Made by a program: the position numbers and the translations under genes. A stretch of 39,254 nucleotides of DNA. It comes from Mycobacterium sp. (lineage in GTDB: Bacteria > Actinomycetota > Actinomycetes > Mycobacteriales > Mycobacteriaceae). The stretch lies in NCBI GenBank assembly GCA_025966225.1, contig JAOPVI010000338.1, positions 1 to 39,254 on the forward strand. Reading direction: 5' to 3'. Shown here one piece after another: positions 30,985 through 39,254 of the stretch (positions are counted from its first letter, which is position 1; each line of letters starts with the position of its first letter). The notes beneath the pieces are model-generated. The model was not told where the DNA came from, did not search any database, and saw nothing but the letters and a program-made list of their open reading frames with translations.

Positions 30985-31959
30985 TCACGGAATCAACACC
31001 ACGGAGCCGACGGTCCGCCGCCCCTCGAGATCGCGGTGCGCTTCGGTCGCATCGGCGAGCGGGTAGCGCTTGCTGACCGTGATGTCGAGGACTCCCGTGG
31101 CGATGGCTTCGAGCAATTCGCCTGCGCGCCAGGAGAATTCGTCGGGTGTGTGGGTGTAGTGCGCCAATGTGGGCCGGGTGAGGAACAGCGAGCCCGCACT
31201 GTTGAGCCGTTGTGGGTCGAACGGAGGAACAGGTCCGCTGGACGCACCGAACAGCGCAAGCGTGCCACGTAGCGCGAGGCTGGCCAGGCTCGCGTCGAAC
31301 GTCGAGGCGCCTACGCCGTCATAGACGGCGGCCACGCCGTTGCCGCCGGCGAGCTCCCGGACCTTCGCGCCGAACTCGGCCGGGTCGTCGGGGTAGTCCA
31401 GCACTTCCACCGCGCCCGCCTTGCGGGACAGTTCGGCCTTCTCGCGGGTCGACACCGTCGTGATCACCTTGACCGCCATGCTGGTCGCCCACTGCGTCAG
31501 GATCAGGCCGACACCACCCGCACCGGCATGCACCAACACGGTGTCGCCCTGCTGAACCGGATATACGGACTTGATGAGGTAATGCGCGGTCATGCCCTTC
31601 AGCAGCGCAGACGCGGCAACGTCCGCGGGAACGGCGTCGGGCACGTAGGCCACCAGGTCGGCAGGCGCGAGGCAGAACTCGGCATAGGCGCCGTCGGCCT
31701 GCGCCGTGACGACGCGGTCACCCACGCCAAGGGCGGCGACGTCGTCGCCGACGGCGGCGATCGTGCCGCACACCTCGGTGCCGACGACGAAGGGTGCCTC
31801 GCGCTTGTACAGGCCGGACCGGAAATAGGTGTCGATGAAGTTCACGCCGATCGCGTCGGCCTTGATGAGCACCTGGCCCGGACCAGGGGCGGGTTGATCC
31901 TTCTCGACGTAGGCGAGGACTTCGGGCCCGCCGATTTCGGCGACTTCGATTGCGTGCAT
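30985..31959 (-). CDS. qor: Quinone oxidoreductase-type zinc-free MDR
   Basis: This is a medium-chain reductase of the zeta-crystallin/quinone reductase group. From the ATG at 31959 it has 324 residues and starts MHAIEVAEIGGPEVL, as in M. tuberculosis Rv1454c; an upstream GTG-type extension to 31983 is unlikely. The NADPH-binding loop is HAGAGGVGLILTQWA. The N-terminal catalytic part has GVNFIDTYFRSGLY and GTEVCGTIAAVG, and zinc-binding Cys clusters are absent. The end is DLEGRRTVGSVVLIP. It likely reduces quinones or other enones, but the substrate is not determined by sequence. Confidence 0.94.
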   Translation of the reverse strand: MHAIEVAEIGGPEVLAYVEKDQPAPGPGQVLIKADAIGVNFIDTYFRSGLYKREAPFVVGTEVCGTIAAVGDDVAALGVGDRVVTAQADGAYAEFCLAPADLVAYVPDAVPADVAASALLKGMTAHYLIKSVYPVQQGDTVLVHAGAGGVGLILTQWATSMAVKVITTVSTREKAELSRKAGAVEVLDYPDDPAEFGAKVRELAGGNGVAAVYDGVGASTFDASLASLALRGTLALFGASSGPVPPFDPQRLNSAGSLFLTRPTLAHYTHTPDEFSWRAGELLEAIATGVLDITVSKRYPLADATEAHRDLEGRRTVGSVVLIP

Positions 31960-32228
31960 GCCACCTATCATTCCAAGCGTCATGGGCTCGTCACTAGAGG
32001 AAGAGCGTCTGGCTTGTCCGCTAGTTCCGAATCGCCCATAGGCTTGCTGCTTCCGCCCTCACTGGCTGCCATGAATGCATCGTGGCCCGTTGGGGCTTGC
32101 GAAGCCGTACCCGTTCGCGGATCCCCGTAAGTCGTTCAACGACGACCGACATTGTCGTCTCACCATGCTCGCGATGGGCTACGGATCAGCGCATTGTGTG
32201 AGGATTCTCCACAGGAGGGATCAATCAC
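31960..32228. other. Divergent intergenic region between qor and the ATP-grasp gene
   Basis: No gene is seen in these 269 bases. They hold the promoters of two divergent genes. The ribosome binding site AGGAGGGA ends about 9 bases before 32229. A short inverted pair, GACGAC/GTCGTC, lies near 32139-32157. Nothing else stands out. Confidence 0.6.
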
Positions 32229-33167
32229 GTGAAGCTCGCCAGGCCGGACGTTCGGCATCCCCGCATCGTCTTCGCAGGTTGCCGCGCTCTCGTCGACGGC
32301 GATGGCGACGACGCGGGGCTCGTCGCAGCGCTACGGTCGCGAGGCCAGCACGTCCGCTGGCTGTCGTGGGACGATCCCGAGTCCGAAAAGGCCGACCTGG
32401 TGATCTTGCGGGCGACGTGGGACTACATCGAACGGCTCGACGAATTCCTCGCGTGGACCAAGCGGGTGCCCAACCTGTTGAACGCCCCCGCCGTCGTGTC
32501 GTGGAATACCGACAAGCGCTATCTGGCGGACCTGGCCGCCGCCGGGGTGCCGACGGTGCCGAGCCAGTTCTTCGCGCCGGGGGAGTCCGTGCGGTGGCCA
32601 GCTGGCGAGCTGGTGATCAAACCCGCGGTGGGCGCGGGATCCGTTGGAGCACAACGATTCACCGACCGCGATGCAGCCCGTGCCCATGCCTCGGAGTTGC
32701 AGTCCGAGGGGCGCACGGTGCTGGTGCAGCCTTACGACGCACGCATCGCCGATGGTGAATCGGCGCTGGTGTTCATTGCGGGCCGTCAGTCGCACGCGTT
32801 CACGAAGGGGCCGATCCTTCCGCCGCCCGGGAGCAAGCCCGCGTTCGATGACTCCGGCACATACGCCGAGGAGTCGTTGCGGCCCGCCGAGCCCGACTTC
32901 GAGTTGTGGGACGTTGGTCATGCCGCGCTGGCGACCGCGGCGGCCCACGTCGGCGTCGAGGTGGAGGAGTTCCTCTATGCGCGTGTCGACGTCATCGGCG
33001 GACCGGACGATCCGCGGCTGTTGGAATTGGAGCTCGTCGAGCCGTCCCTGGGCTGGCGGCAGGTCGACGCCGAAACCCGTGCGGTCCAGCAGCGCGAGTT
33101 CGCGCTCGCCGTCGAGTCAGCGCTCGAGCGGCTCGGGTTGGGCCCGTTCTCGCATCGACGCCCATAG
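32229..33167 (+). CDS. ATP-grasp domain protein
   Basis: The 312-residue protein has an ATP-grasp layout. An N-terminal pre-grasp region holds VILRATWDYIERLDEFLAW. The ATP-binding part has WNTDKRYLADLAAAGVPTVPS, LVIKPAVGAGSVGAQRF and VLVQPYDARIADGES. A metal-binding end has ARVDVIG and LLELELVEPSLGW (Glu residues for magnesium). Such enzymes join a carboxylate to an amine or thiol; the substrate is unknown. The GTG at 32229 follows a strong AGGAGGGA. The 3' end overlaps the convergent ctaA by 51 bases. Its position between qor and ctaA is that of Rv1455, which I believe is the homologue. Confidence 0.87.
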   Translation: MKLARPDVRHPRIVFAGCRALVDGDGDDAGLVAALRSRGQHVRWLSWDDPESEKADLVILRATWDYIERLDEFLAWTKRVPNLLNAPAVVSWNTDKRYLADLAAAGVPTVPSQFFAPGESVRWPAGELVIKPAVGAGSVGAQRFTDRDAARAHASELQSEGRTVLVQPYDARIADGESALVFIAGRQSHAFTKGPILPPPGSKPAFDDSGTYAEESLRPAEPDFELWDVGHAALATAAAHVGVEVEEFLYARVDVIGGPDDPRLLELELVEPSLGWRQVDAETRAVQQREFALAVESALERLGLGPFSHRRP

Positions 33168-34109
33168 CGCTGCCGTCGCTGCCGTGCAGGCGGCCGCGCC
33201 CGCGACGTGCAGTGCGACCAGCGCCGCAGGCACTCCGGTGAGGAACTGCACGGTGCCGACGAGACCTTGGGCGCACACCAGCGCCAGCAAGACGTAGAGC
33301 CGCAAGAGCACTGGGCGCGGCGCGCGCACCGCGAGCAGGGCGAATCCGAGCCCGATGATCAGGGACAGGTAGGCCACCAGCAGCGTCGAATGCAGGTGCA
33401 CCAACGTGGTGATCTCGACCTGCAGGCGCAGCACGGCTTGGGCGGCGCTCTTGTCGCCGGCATGCGGTCCGGCACCGGTGACGAGCGTGCCAGCGACGAG
33501 CACGGCGGCCAGCGCAGTGGCCGTCAGTGCGGTCAACCACCGCAACGGTCTTGGTACTACCTCGGTTGGCAGTCCCGCCGCAACCGATTCGTCGGGTTCG
33601 CCGACCTTGACGAACAGCAGCACCGAGAGCCACACCATGGTCATGGAGACCAGCAGGTGAATCGCGACGGTCCACCACAGCAGGCCGGTCAGCACGGTGA
33701 TCCCGCCGATGACGGCCTGCGCCACCGTCGAGGCGGGCATGAGCCACGCGTAGAAGAGCACCTCGCGGCGCCTGCGGGCGCGGGTCACCGCGAGCACCGC
33801 GAGCACGGCCGTCAGCACCACGAGGAAGGTGATCATCCGATTGCCGAACTCCACGGCCTGATGGATGACCGGTACCTCGGCGACGGGAACCGGGGTGAAA
33901 CTGCCGGGAAAGCATTGAGGCCACGTCGGGCATCCAAGTCCGGATGCGGTGACGCGGACGATCGCGCCAGTGACCGCGATGCCGCCCTGCGTCAGGACGA
34001 CTGCGCCGGCGATGAGGCGTTGTGTCCGCAGGCTCGGCTCGGGCAACACGTCGACTAGCCGCAGCAAGAGACGTCCGACGGGCACTGCCCGATCGTAGAG
34101 CAATGGCAA
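33117..34109 (-). CDS. ctaA: Heme A synthase
   Basis: CtaA oxidises the methyl of heme O to the formyl group of heme A, following CtaB. The 330-residue protein has eight hydrophobic segments in two four-helix bundles. Heme-liganding His residues are expected in VIHQAVEFGNR, VAIHLLVSM, TTLVHLHSTLL and VALHVAGAA. The extracellular Cys pair is in GLGCPTWPQCFPG. The start is uncertain: TTG at 34109 is given, and GTG at 34085 is possible; neither has a clear ribosome binding site. Matches Rv1456c in position. It is separated from the upstream ABC permease by a 137-base gap with a strong hairpin. Confidence 0.95.
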   Translation of the reverse strand: MPLLYDRAVPVGRLLLRLVDVLPEPSLRTQRLIAGAVVLTQGGIAVTGAIVRVTASGLGCPTWPQCFPGSFTPVPVAEVPVIHQAVEFGNRMITFLVVLTAVLAVLAVTRARRRREVLFYAWLMPASTVAQAVIGGITVLTGLLWWTVAIHLLVSMTMVWLSVLLFVKVGEPDESVAAGLPTEVVPRPLRWLTALTATALAAVLVAGTLVTGAGPHAGDKSAAQAVLRLQVEITTLVHLHSTLLVAYLSLIIGLGFALLAVRAPRPVLLRLYVLLALVCAQGLVGTVQFLTGVPAALVALHVAGAAACTAATAALWASMRERAQPEPLER

Positions 34110-34165
34110 CTACGCGCCGTAGTAGGCCCGCTCCCATCCGTGCGGGCTGCCGGGGCGTAAGAAAT

Positions 34166-34179
34166 TTCCGATTTCGGAA
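34166..34179. promoter_or_regulatory. 14-bp perfect palindrome upstream of ctaA
   Basis: TTCCGA and TCGGAA are separated by two T. It lies 57 bases upstream of the ctaA start, a place where an operator could act. No regulator is known for it from the sequence. Confidence 0.4.
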
Positions 34180-34180
34180 C

Positions 34181-34214
34181 CTGGCGACGCGACTCGCTGG
34201 TGGGGCGTCGCCAG
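34181..34214 (-). terminator. 10-bp-stem hairpin after the ABC permease gene
   Basis: CTGGCGACGC (34181-34190) and GCGTCGCCAG (34205-34214) are perfect complements with a 14-base loop. It lies 33 bases past the ABC permease stop on the minus strand and upstream of ctaA. There is no T-tract. It most likely ends or attenuates the mptB-ABC transcript before ctaA. Confidence 0.5.
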
Positions 34215-34246
34215 ATTCAGATTCGGCGACTATGCCGTCGCGCCGC

Positions 34247-35023
34247 TCAGGTGAAGCGGAACCACCGCAGCGCGGCGATCGATCCGAGCCCGCCCCACAC
34301 GATCAACACCGCGATGCCGAACCAATCGACCGACAGCGTCATCGCGCGCGACAGCGATTCGGCCAGTGCGCCCGATGGGGTGAGCCTGGCGACCAACTCG
34401 ACGCCTGCTGGCACGACACTCCCGTCGACGGTCAGCGCTCCGAGCCCGGCGAAGACGAACCACAGCAGGTTCGCCACGGCCAGCACGATCTCGGCCTTCA
34501 GAGTCCCGCCGAGTAGCAGGCCGAGCGCGGCGAACACGGCGGTGCCGAGCGCGATGATCACCGCGCCGAGTAACAGCCCTGCGATGCTGGGCCGCCAACC
34601 CAGGGCGAAGCCGATGGCGCCCAAGAGAATCGATTGCAGGAAGACCACCGTCACCACCGCAAGCGACTTGCCCGCGATGATGCCCCAGACGGGCAGAGCC
34701 GTCGCGCCGAGTCGTTTGAGTGCGCCGTAACGGCGATCGAAGGCGACCGCGATGGCCTGCCCGGTGAAGGCCGTCGAGATCACCGCCAGCGCCATGATCG
34801 CTGGCACGAAGGTGGCGGCTCGATTGACGCCGAACGATCCGAACGGCAGCAGCGTCATCCCAATCAACAGCGTGATCGGGATGAACATCGTCAGCAGGAG
34901 TTGCTCACCGTTGCGCAGCAAGAGTTTGAGCTCCAGCTCGTATTGCGCGGTGAGCATGCGCTTCACGGTCGCGGGTCTGGGGTCGGGCGAAAACGTGCCA
35001 GGGGCAAAGCGGTTCACATTCAC
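34247..35023 (-). CDS. ABC-2 type transporter permease (Rv1457c-like)
   Basis: The 258-residue protein has six hydrophobic segments and the ABC-2 pattern: LLLRNGEQLLLTMFIPITLL near the N-terminus, then FDRRYGALKRLGATALPVWG and LTPSGALAESLS. It overlaps the ATPase gene by 4 bases (GTGA), so the two form one exporter, probably a dimer of each. The substrate is unknown. The same pair sits between ctaA and mptB in M. tuberculosis. Confidence 0.92.
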   Translation of the reverse strand: MNVNRFAPGTFSPDPRPATVKRMLTAQYELELKLLLRNGEQLLLTMFIPITLLIGMTLLPFGSFGVNRAATFVPAIMALAVISTAFTGQAIAVAFDRRYGALKRLGATALPVWGIIAGKSLAVVTVVFLQSILLGAIGFALGWRPSIAGLLLGAVIIALGTAVFAALGLLLGGTLKAEIVLAVANLLWFVFAGLGALTVDGSVVPAGVELVARLTPSGALAESLSRAMTLSVDWFGIAVLIVWGGLGSIAALRWFRFT

Positions 35024-35952
35024 GAACGCAACTCCCGCCCCGTGAGGTCGAGGAACACGTCCTCAAGACTGCGTTGCTCGACGCGCATGTCGGTGGCCAG
35101 CACGTCGAGCCTCGCGCACCATGCGGTCACGGTGGCCAGCACCTGCGGGTCGATGTGGCCTTCCACGAGGTATTCGCCGGGAGCGAGCTCGCTGGCCTGG
35201 TAGGTCTCCGGGAGCGCCGAAACGAGTAACGACAGCTCGAGCTTCGGCGGTGCCGTGAAGCGCAATTGGTTCTCTGCGCCACGCTGCATCAATTCGGCGG
35301 GGGTGCCCCTGGCCACCGCAACGCCGTGGTCGATGATCACGAGATGGTCGGCGAGTTGCTCGGCTTCGGTCAGCTGATGGGTGGTCAGCACGACCGTGAC
35401 GCCGTCGCGGCGCAGGCCGTCGATCAACTCCCACACCACGATTCGGGCATGGGCGTCCATCCCCGCCGTCGGCTCGTCGAGGAACACCAGTTCCGGCCTG
35501 CCAACCACGGCGCACGCCAGGGCCAGCCGCTGCTGCTGGCCGCCGGAGAGCCGACGGTACGTCGTCCGGCCCGCTTCGTTGAGGCCGAGGATGTCCATTA
35601 GCCACTTCGGGTCGAGCGGGTTGGCCGAATACGCCGCAACGAGATTCAGCAGCTCGCCCGCGCGGGCCGCGGGATAGCCACCGCCGCCCTGAAGCATCAC
35701 GCCGATGCGCTCGCGCAGGCGGGCGTTGTCCGCCACGGGATCGAACCCGAGGATCTCGATGGTGCCCGAGTCCGGTCGGAGGAAGCCCTCGCACATCTCG
35801 ACGGTCGTGGTCTTACCGGCCCCGTTCGGCCCGAGCAACGCCAAGACTTCGGCCCGGCCGACCTCCAGATCGAGCCCGTCGACGGCCACCGTCGACCCGT
35901 ACCGCTTGGTGACCCCGCGCAGCCGCACGGTGGCGTCGGAACGGGAGCTCAC
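35020..35952 (-). CDS. ABC transporter ATP-binding protein (Rv1458c-like)
   Basis: The ATPase of the exporter has 310 residues. Walker A is LLGPNGAGKTTT, the signature is RLSGGQQQRLALA, Walker B is LVFLDEPTAGMD and the switch His is in LTTHQL. A C-terminal extension of about 80 residues (from about 230) ends EQRSLEDVFLDLTGRE, as in drug/lipid-type exporters of this class. The GTG start overlaps the mptB stop by 4 bases. The substrate is not evident. Confidence 0.95.
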   Translation of the reverse strand: MSSRSDATVRLRGVTKRYGSTVAVDGLDLEVGRAEVLALLGPNGAGKTTTVEMCEGFLRPDSGTIEILGFDPVADNARLRERIGVMLQGGGGYPAARAGELLNLVAAYSANPLDPKWLMDILGLNEAGRTTYRRLSGGQQQRLALACAVVGRPELVFLDEPTAGMDAHARIVVWELIDGLRRDGVTVVLTTHQLTEAEQLADHLVIIDHGVAVARGTPAELMQRGAENQLRFTAPPKLELSLLVSALPETYQASELAPGEYLVEGHIDPQVLATVTAWCARLDVLATDMRVEQRSLEDVFLDLTGRELRS

Positions 35953-37667
35953 GGGGACTCAGCGTAGGCGTCCGGCCTGGACACCGGTGGCCCCGGTGGG
36001 TCGACGTCCGCGGGGCCCCGCTCGCCCGACCCATCGGGTAGGGCGCCGTTCGTGTCGGGGAGTGGACGCCACGGCAGCCGGTTGTAGGTCAGACCGATCA
36101 GGATCGCCATGATCAGCACGCTGGCGAGGGTGGCGTCGAGGATCTGGAACAACGCGAACCGGTCACCGTTGGCCGTCGGCCCGAGGATGCCGACCATCAG
36201 CGTGAGGGTGATTGCGGCGCCGCGGAACCCTGGCCGCGTCGCCCATGTCGCTAGCGGGACGATGGCCCACAGCAAGTACCACGGCTGCACCACGGGGAAC
36301 AGCAGGACCGTCGCGCCGAGCGCGACCCCGAGCCCACCGACTGGGTGCAGTCGCCCGCGGAGGACCGCGAACAGCAGCCAGGTCACCAGGATTGCGATGA
36401 TCATCACACCTATGGCCCGGGTGAGGTTCAACACAGCGGTGGTGTGGTCGCCGAGCCCGAGCAGGATGCCCACCTGTCCGGTCCCCAACGCGACGAGCGT
36501 CGGCGGCGACATCCACGACCGCACGACGTTCGCGGTGCCCAGAGTGAAGATCCAACCGAAGCCCAGCCCGCTGGCCCAGCCGACGACCGCCGTCACCGCG
36601 ACCGAGATGGCCGTCAGTGCTCCGCTCGCCAGGACGAAGGCCTTGAACGTGCCTCCCCAGCGGCAGGCCAGCGCCATTGCGACGAAACCCACGGCGAGCA
36701 GCGAGGGCAGCTTGATCTGTGACGACATCGCGATCAGCACGGTGCCAAGGATGAGCATGATCAGCGGTTGCCACTGCGCCCAATCGTCGGGGTCATGAGG
36801 TCTGTGCAATGGTCGGGGGAGTAGTCGCTCCGTGGATTCGACTCCGCGCAAAGCGAATTCGGTGCCCGCCAGCATGAGCCCGAGCATCAGGGCCTCGTTG
36901 TGAATGCCCGCGACGAGGTGCATGAACAGCAGCGGGTTACACGGGCCGAGCCACAGTGCGCTGACCTCGGCGACCCCGCAGCGGCGCGCCAAACGTGGCG
37001 TGGCCCAGACGATCAGGCCAACGCCGATGATGACCAGCAGACGGTGAAGCAACACCGCGGCGACGATGTTGTCACCCGACAGCCGCGAGATGCCACTGCC
37101 CAGCCACAAGAACAACGGCCCGTACGGCGCGGGGGTCTCGCGCCACAGGCTCGGAACGGAGAGGGTGAAGACGTGGTCGAGCCCCAAGCCCGTCGCGGGT
37201 CCAACCTTGTAGGGGTCCAAGCCAATTCGGGCGATCTGACTCTGCGCGAGATAGGAGTAGACGTCCTTGCTGTACATCGGAGGTGCGATCAGCAGGGGCA
37301 ACGCCCACAGCATCAGGGTGCGGTCCAGCTGGCTGCGGGACATCCGGCGGCTGCCAAGCGCGAAGCGGCCGAGCATCAGCCACGCCAGCGCCATCATCAC
37401 CGCGCCCGTGGTGGTCATCGTCAACGAGACGGTCTGGATGCGCGAGGGCAGATTGAGCAGCCGGACCCCGAACGTCGGATCCTGCACTACCGGCCGTGCG
37501 CCCGCGCCGAGCGCTCCGATGGCCATCAACACGGTGCCGGTCGCGCCGAACACCCGAGTGCGACGCAGTGAGGCCACTTCTGTGGCGTTGAGGGGGGATC
37601 CGACCGCCAACTCGTCGGCGTGCCAGCGCGCAACGGCCGAGCTAAGGGATTGGCGGCGGGCTGCCAT
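35949..37667 (-). CDS. mptB: Alpha-1,6-mannosyltransferase MptB
   Basis: MptB is a polyprenyl-phosphomannose-dependent GT-C glycosyltransferase that starts the alpha-1,6-mannan core of lipomannan. The 572-residue protein is highly hydrophobic, with about 13 membrane segments. The GT-C acidic motif in the first external loop is PPMYSKDVYSYLAQ, followed by DPYKVGPATG and WRETPAPYGPLFLWLG. GIHNEALMLGLMLAG and VVQPWYLLWAI are also typical. The C-terminal 50 residues are Pro/Gly-rich and likely cytoplasmic. Matches Rv1459c in sequence and position. Cotranslation with the ABC ATPase hints that the transporter handles an envelope substrate (inference). Confidence 0.93.
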   Translation of the reverse strand: MAARRQSLSSAVARWHADELAVGSPLNATEVASLRRTRVFGATGTVLMAIGALGAGARPVVQDPTFGVRLLNLPSRIQTVSLTMTTTGAVMMALAWLMLGRFALGSRRMSRSQLDRTLMLWALPLLIAPPMYSKDVYSYLAQSQIARIGLDPYKVGPATGLGLDHVFTLSVPSLWRETPAPYGPLFLWLGSGISRLSGDNIVAAVLLHRLLVIIGVGLIVWATPRLARRCGVAEVSALWLGPCNPLLFMHLVAGIHNEALMLGLMLAGTEFALRGVESTERLLPRPLHRPHDPDDWAQWQPLIMLILGTVLIAMSSQIKLPSLLAVGFVAMALACRWGGTFKAFVLASGALTAISVAVTAVVGWASGLGFGWIFTLGTANVVRSWMSPPTLVALGTGQVGILLGLGDHTTAVLNLTRAIGVMIIAILVTWLLFAVLRGRLHPVGGLGVALGATVLLFPVVQPWYLLWAIVPLATWATRPGFRGAAITLTLMVGILGPTANGDRFALFQILDATLASVLIMAILIGLTYNRLPWRPLPDTNGALPDGSGERGPADVDPPGPPVSRPDAYAESP

Positions 37668-37726
37668 CCCAGCAGAGTAACCGCCTGCCTAAGGGTGACC
37701 TTGCTAGACCGGTTTGCCGAATTCCG

Positions 37727-37743
37727 TCACAATGGTGTTGTGA
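37727..37743. promoter_or_regulatory. Probable SufR operator over the sufR start
   Basis: TCACAA and TTGTGA form a perfect inverted repeat around a 5-base spacer. It covers both a CACAAT -10-like hexamer (37728-37733) and the GTG start at 37740. With the GTG 6 bases after the hexamer, the mRNA is probably leaderless. Binding here by SufR would block its own promoter. The repeat is seen; the repressor link is inferred from known SufR autoregulation in M. tuberculosis. Confidence 0.6.
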
Positions 37744-38531
37744 AAATAAGTCCGGAGGTTTCGAGTGCGACGGTAGTCGCGCAGACCTCGGACGGGCACA
37801 CCCGCCGCGCGATCGTCCAGCTGCTGCTCGGTGGCCTCATTACCGCTGGCGAGATCGGCGAACGGCTTGGCATATCCGCAGCAGGAGTGCGCAGGCACCT
37901 GGACGCCCTCATCGATGCGGGCGACGCCGAGTCGAACGCCGCGGCCGCGTGGCAGCACAACGGCAGGGGGCGCCCGGCCAAGCGGTACCGGCTCACGGCC
38001 GCCGGACGCGCCAAGCTCGACCACGCATACGACGATCTGGCCGTCGCAGCCATGCGGCAACTACGTGAAATCGGTGGCGACGAGGCCATCCGCACGTTTG
38101 CGCGCCGTCGCATCGACGCGATCCTGGACGGCGTGGCCGACGCAGGCGACGGAGACGTCGAGAGCGCCGCAAACCGGGTCGCACTCGCGCTCAGCGACGC
38201 GGGGTACGCGACCACCACGACGCCAGTCACCGGGCCGATCGGTGGCGTACAGATATGCCAGCATCACTGCCCGGTGTCGCACGTCGCCGAAGAGTTTCCG
38301 GAACTGTGCGAAACCGAGCGCGAAGCCTTCGCGGAGCTACTGGGTACTCACGTTCAGCGCCTGGCCACCATCGTCAACGGCGACTCGGCATGCACTACCC
38401 ACGTCCCCGTGGTCTTGGAAAAAGACTTGAAAAAACCAGGGCCGGAGAAGCAACACCCAAAGCAGCAACCATCCCTTCGGCCAACAGCCCGCGCCGAAAC
38501 CATCACGACCCGACAAGGAGCGTCGACATGA
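37740..38531 (+). CDS. sufR: SufR Fe-S-sensing repressor of the suf operon
   Basis: SufR is a winged-helix repressor with an Fe-S cluster; loss of the cluster derepresses the Suf assembly operon. From the GTG at 37740 it has 263 residues. The helix-turn-helix is [20 protein letters not shown]. Cluster Cys ligands are expected in [20 protein letters not shown] (first two), the next Cys in that region, and one in SACTTHVP. M. tuberculosis Rv1460 has a further Cys in the last motif (DCAC), here Ser. A Lys/Gln/Pro-rich tail follows. It overlaps sufB by 4 bases. Confidence 0.94.
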   Translation: MKISPEVSSATVVAQTSDGHTRRAIVQLLLGGLITAGEIGERLGISAAGVRRHLDALIDAGDAESNAAAAWQHNGRGRPAKRYRLTAAGRAKLDHAYDDLAVAAMRQLREIGGDEAIRTFARRRIDAILDGVADAGDGDVESAANRVALALSDAGYATTTTPVTGPIGGVQICQHHCPVSHVAEEFPELCETEREAFAELLGTHVQRLATIVNGDSACTTHVPVVLEKDLKKPGPEKQHPKQQPSLRPTARAETITTRQGAST

Positions 38532-39254
38532 CGACCACCCCGGAAGTGCAGCTCACCCAGGACGAGACCATTGCCTCGCTGGGTAATTACGGCTACGGCT
38601 GGTCGGACTCCGACGTCGCGGGCGCCAGTGCGCAGCGTGGCCTGTCCGAGGCCGTCGTGCGCGACATCTCGGACAAGAAGAGCGAGCCCCAGTGGATGCT
38701 CGACGTCCGCCTGAAGGCACTGCGCACGTTCGACAAGAAGCCGATGCCGAACTGGGGCTCGAACCTCGATGGCATCCACTTCGACAACATCAAGTACTTC
38801 GTGCGTTCCAGCGAGAAGCAGGCCGCCACGTGGGACGACCTGCCCGCCGACATCAAGAACACCTACGACAGGCTCGGCATCCCGGAAGCGGAGAAGCAGC
38901 GGCTGGTCTCCGGCGTCGCCGCGCAGTACGAGTCCGAGGTGGTTTACCACTCGATTCGCGAGGATCTAGAGGCGCTTGGCGTCATCTTCCTGGACACCGA
39001 CTCGGCGCTCAAGCAGCACCCGGAGCTGTTCCGGCAGTACTTCGGCACCGTGATCCCGGCCGGTGACAACAAGTTCTCCGCGCTGAACACCGCGGTGTGG
39101 TCGGGCGGATCGTTCATCTACGTGCCGAAGGGCGTGCACGTCGACATCCCGCTGCAGGCCTACTTCCGCATCAACACCGAGAACATGGGCCAGTTCGAGC
39201 GCACGCTGATCATCGTCGACGAGGACGCCTACGTGCACTACGTCGAGGGCTGCA
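38528..39254 (+). CDS. sufB: Fe-S cluster assembly scaffold SufB (3' end cut by window)
   Basis: SufB is a scaffold subunit of the SufBC2D complex that builds Fe-S clusters. Only the first 242 residues are visible: [18 protein letters not shown], then [37 protein letters not shown] and [20 protein letters not shown]. The window ends one base after that Cys codon. In M. tuberculosis, as I recall, an intein is inserted at this Cys (residue 252 there). Whether one is present here cannot be seen. The ATG at 38528 overlaps sufR (ATGA). Confidence 0.96.
   Translation, partial: MTTTPEVQLTQDETIASLGNYGYGWSDSDVAGASAQRGLSEAVVRDISDKKSEPQWMLDVRLKALRTFDKKPMPNWGSNLDGIHFDNIKYFVRSSEKQAATWDDLPADIKNTYDRLGIPEAEKQRLVSGVAAQYESEVVYHSIREDLEALGVIFLDTDSALKQHPELFRQYFGTVIPAGDNKFSALNTAVWSGGSFIYVPKGVHVDIPLQAYFRINTENMGQFERTLIIVDEDAYVHYVEGC

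Overview
The window is a GC-rich, densely coded actinobacterial chromosome segment. Gene order and protein sequences match the Mycobacterium/Mycolicibacterium region running from ribBA to sufB in M. tuberculosis numbering (about Rv1415 to Rv1461). Mycobacterial markers are cuvA-whiA, opcA beside zwf, the mannosyltransferase mptB, an MspA-family porin-like protein and a SufR-SufB junction. The phosphoenolpyruvate carboxylase gene and the MspA-like gene point to an environmental, fast-grower-type species rather than the M. tuberculosis complex. No rRNA, tRNA, CRISPR array, transposase or phage gene was seen.

Layout. 1-2286 (+): end of ribBA, then ribH and a small PH-domain membrane protein. 2261-2740 (-): a GNAT acetyltransferase. 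2780-6277 (+): a three-gene block of an unrecognised protein, a MurL-type epimerase and a MurD2-type ligase. It lies where M. tuberculosis has lprH and Rv1419, and it is the most interesting part of the window. 6288-11245 (+): uvrC, rapZ, cuvA and whiA, nearly all overlapping or abutting. 11306-12022 (+): a solute-binding-fold protein with no signal peptide. 12118-15500 (+): gap, pgk, tpiA and secG. 15698-17563 (+): three envelope-type genes (a Pro/Gln/Tyr-rich membrane protein, an MspA-family protein and a Gly-rich secreted protein). 17608-20403 (+): ppc. 20537-29360 (-): a tightly packed run reading leftward as tkt, tal, zwf, opcA, pgl, a small coiled-coil protein, a cytochrome P450 and two nitrile-hydratase-beta-like proteins. 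29570-30499 (+): ctaB. 30507-31959 (-): arfB and qor. 32229-33167 (+): an ATP-grasp protein. 33117-37667 (-): mptB, an ABC ATPase and permease, then ctaA. 37740-39254 (+): sufR and the start of sufB, cut by the window end.

How the genes work together. tkt-tal-zwf-opcA-pgl form the pentose phosphate operon, facing the lower-glycolysis operon gap-pgk-tpiA and the anaplerotic ppc. ctaB and ctaA make heme O and heme A for cytochrome oxidase. rapZ-cuvA-whiA is the conserved actinobacterial envelope and division block. The MurL/MurD2 pair predicts a second route for putting D-glutamate into peptidoglycan: ligation of L-Glu to UDP-MurNAc-L-Ala, then epimerisation on the nucleotide precursor. This would not need the glutamate racemase MurI. 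The first gene of that block, which overlaps murL, has no assigned function and is the best candidate here for an undescribed component.
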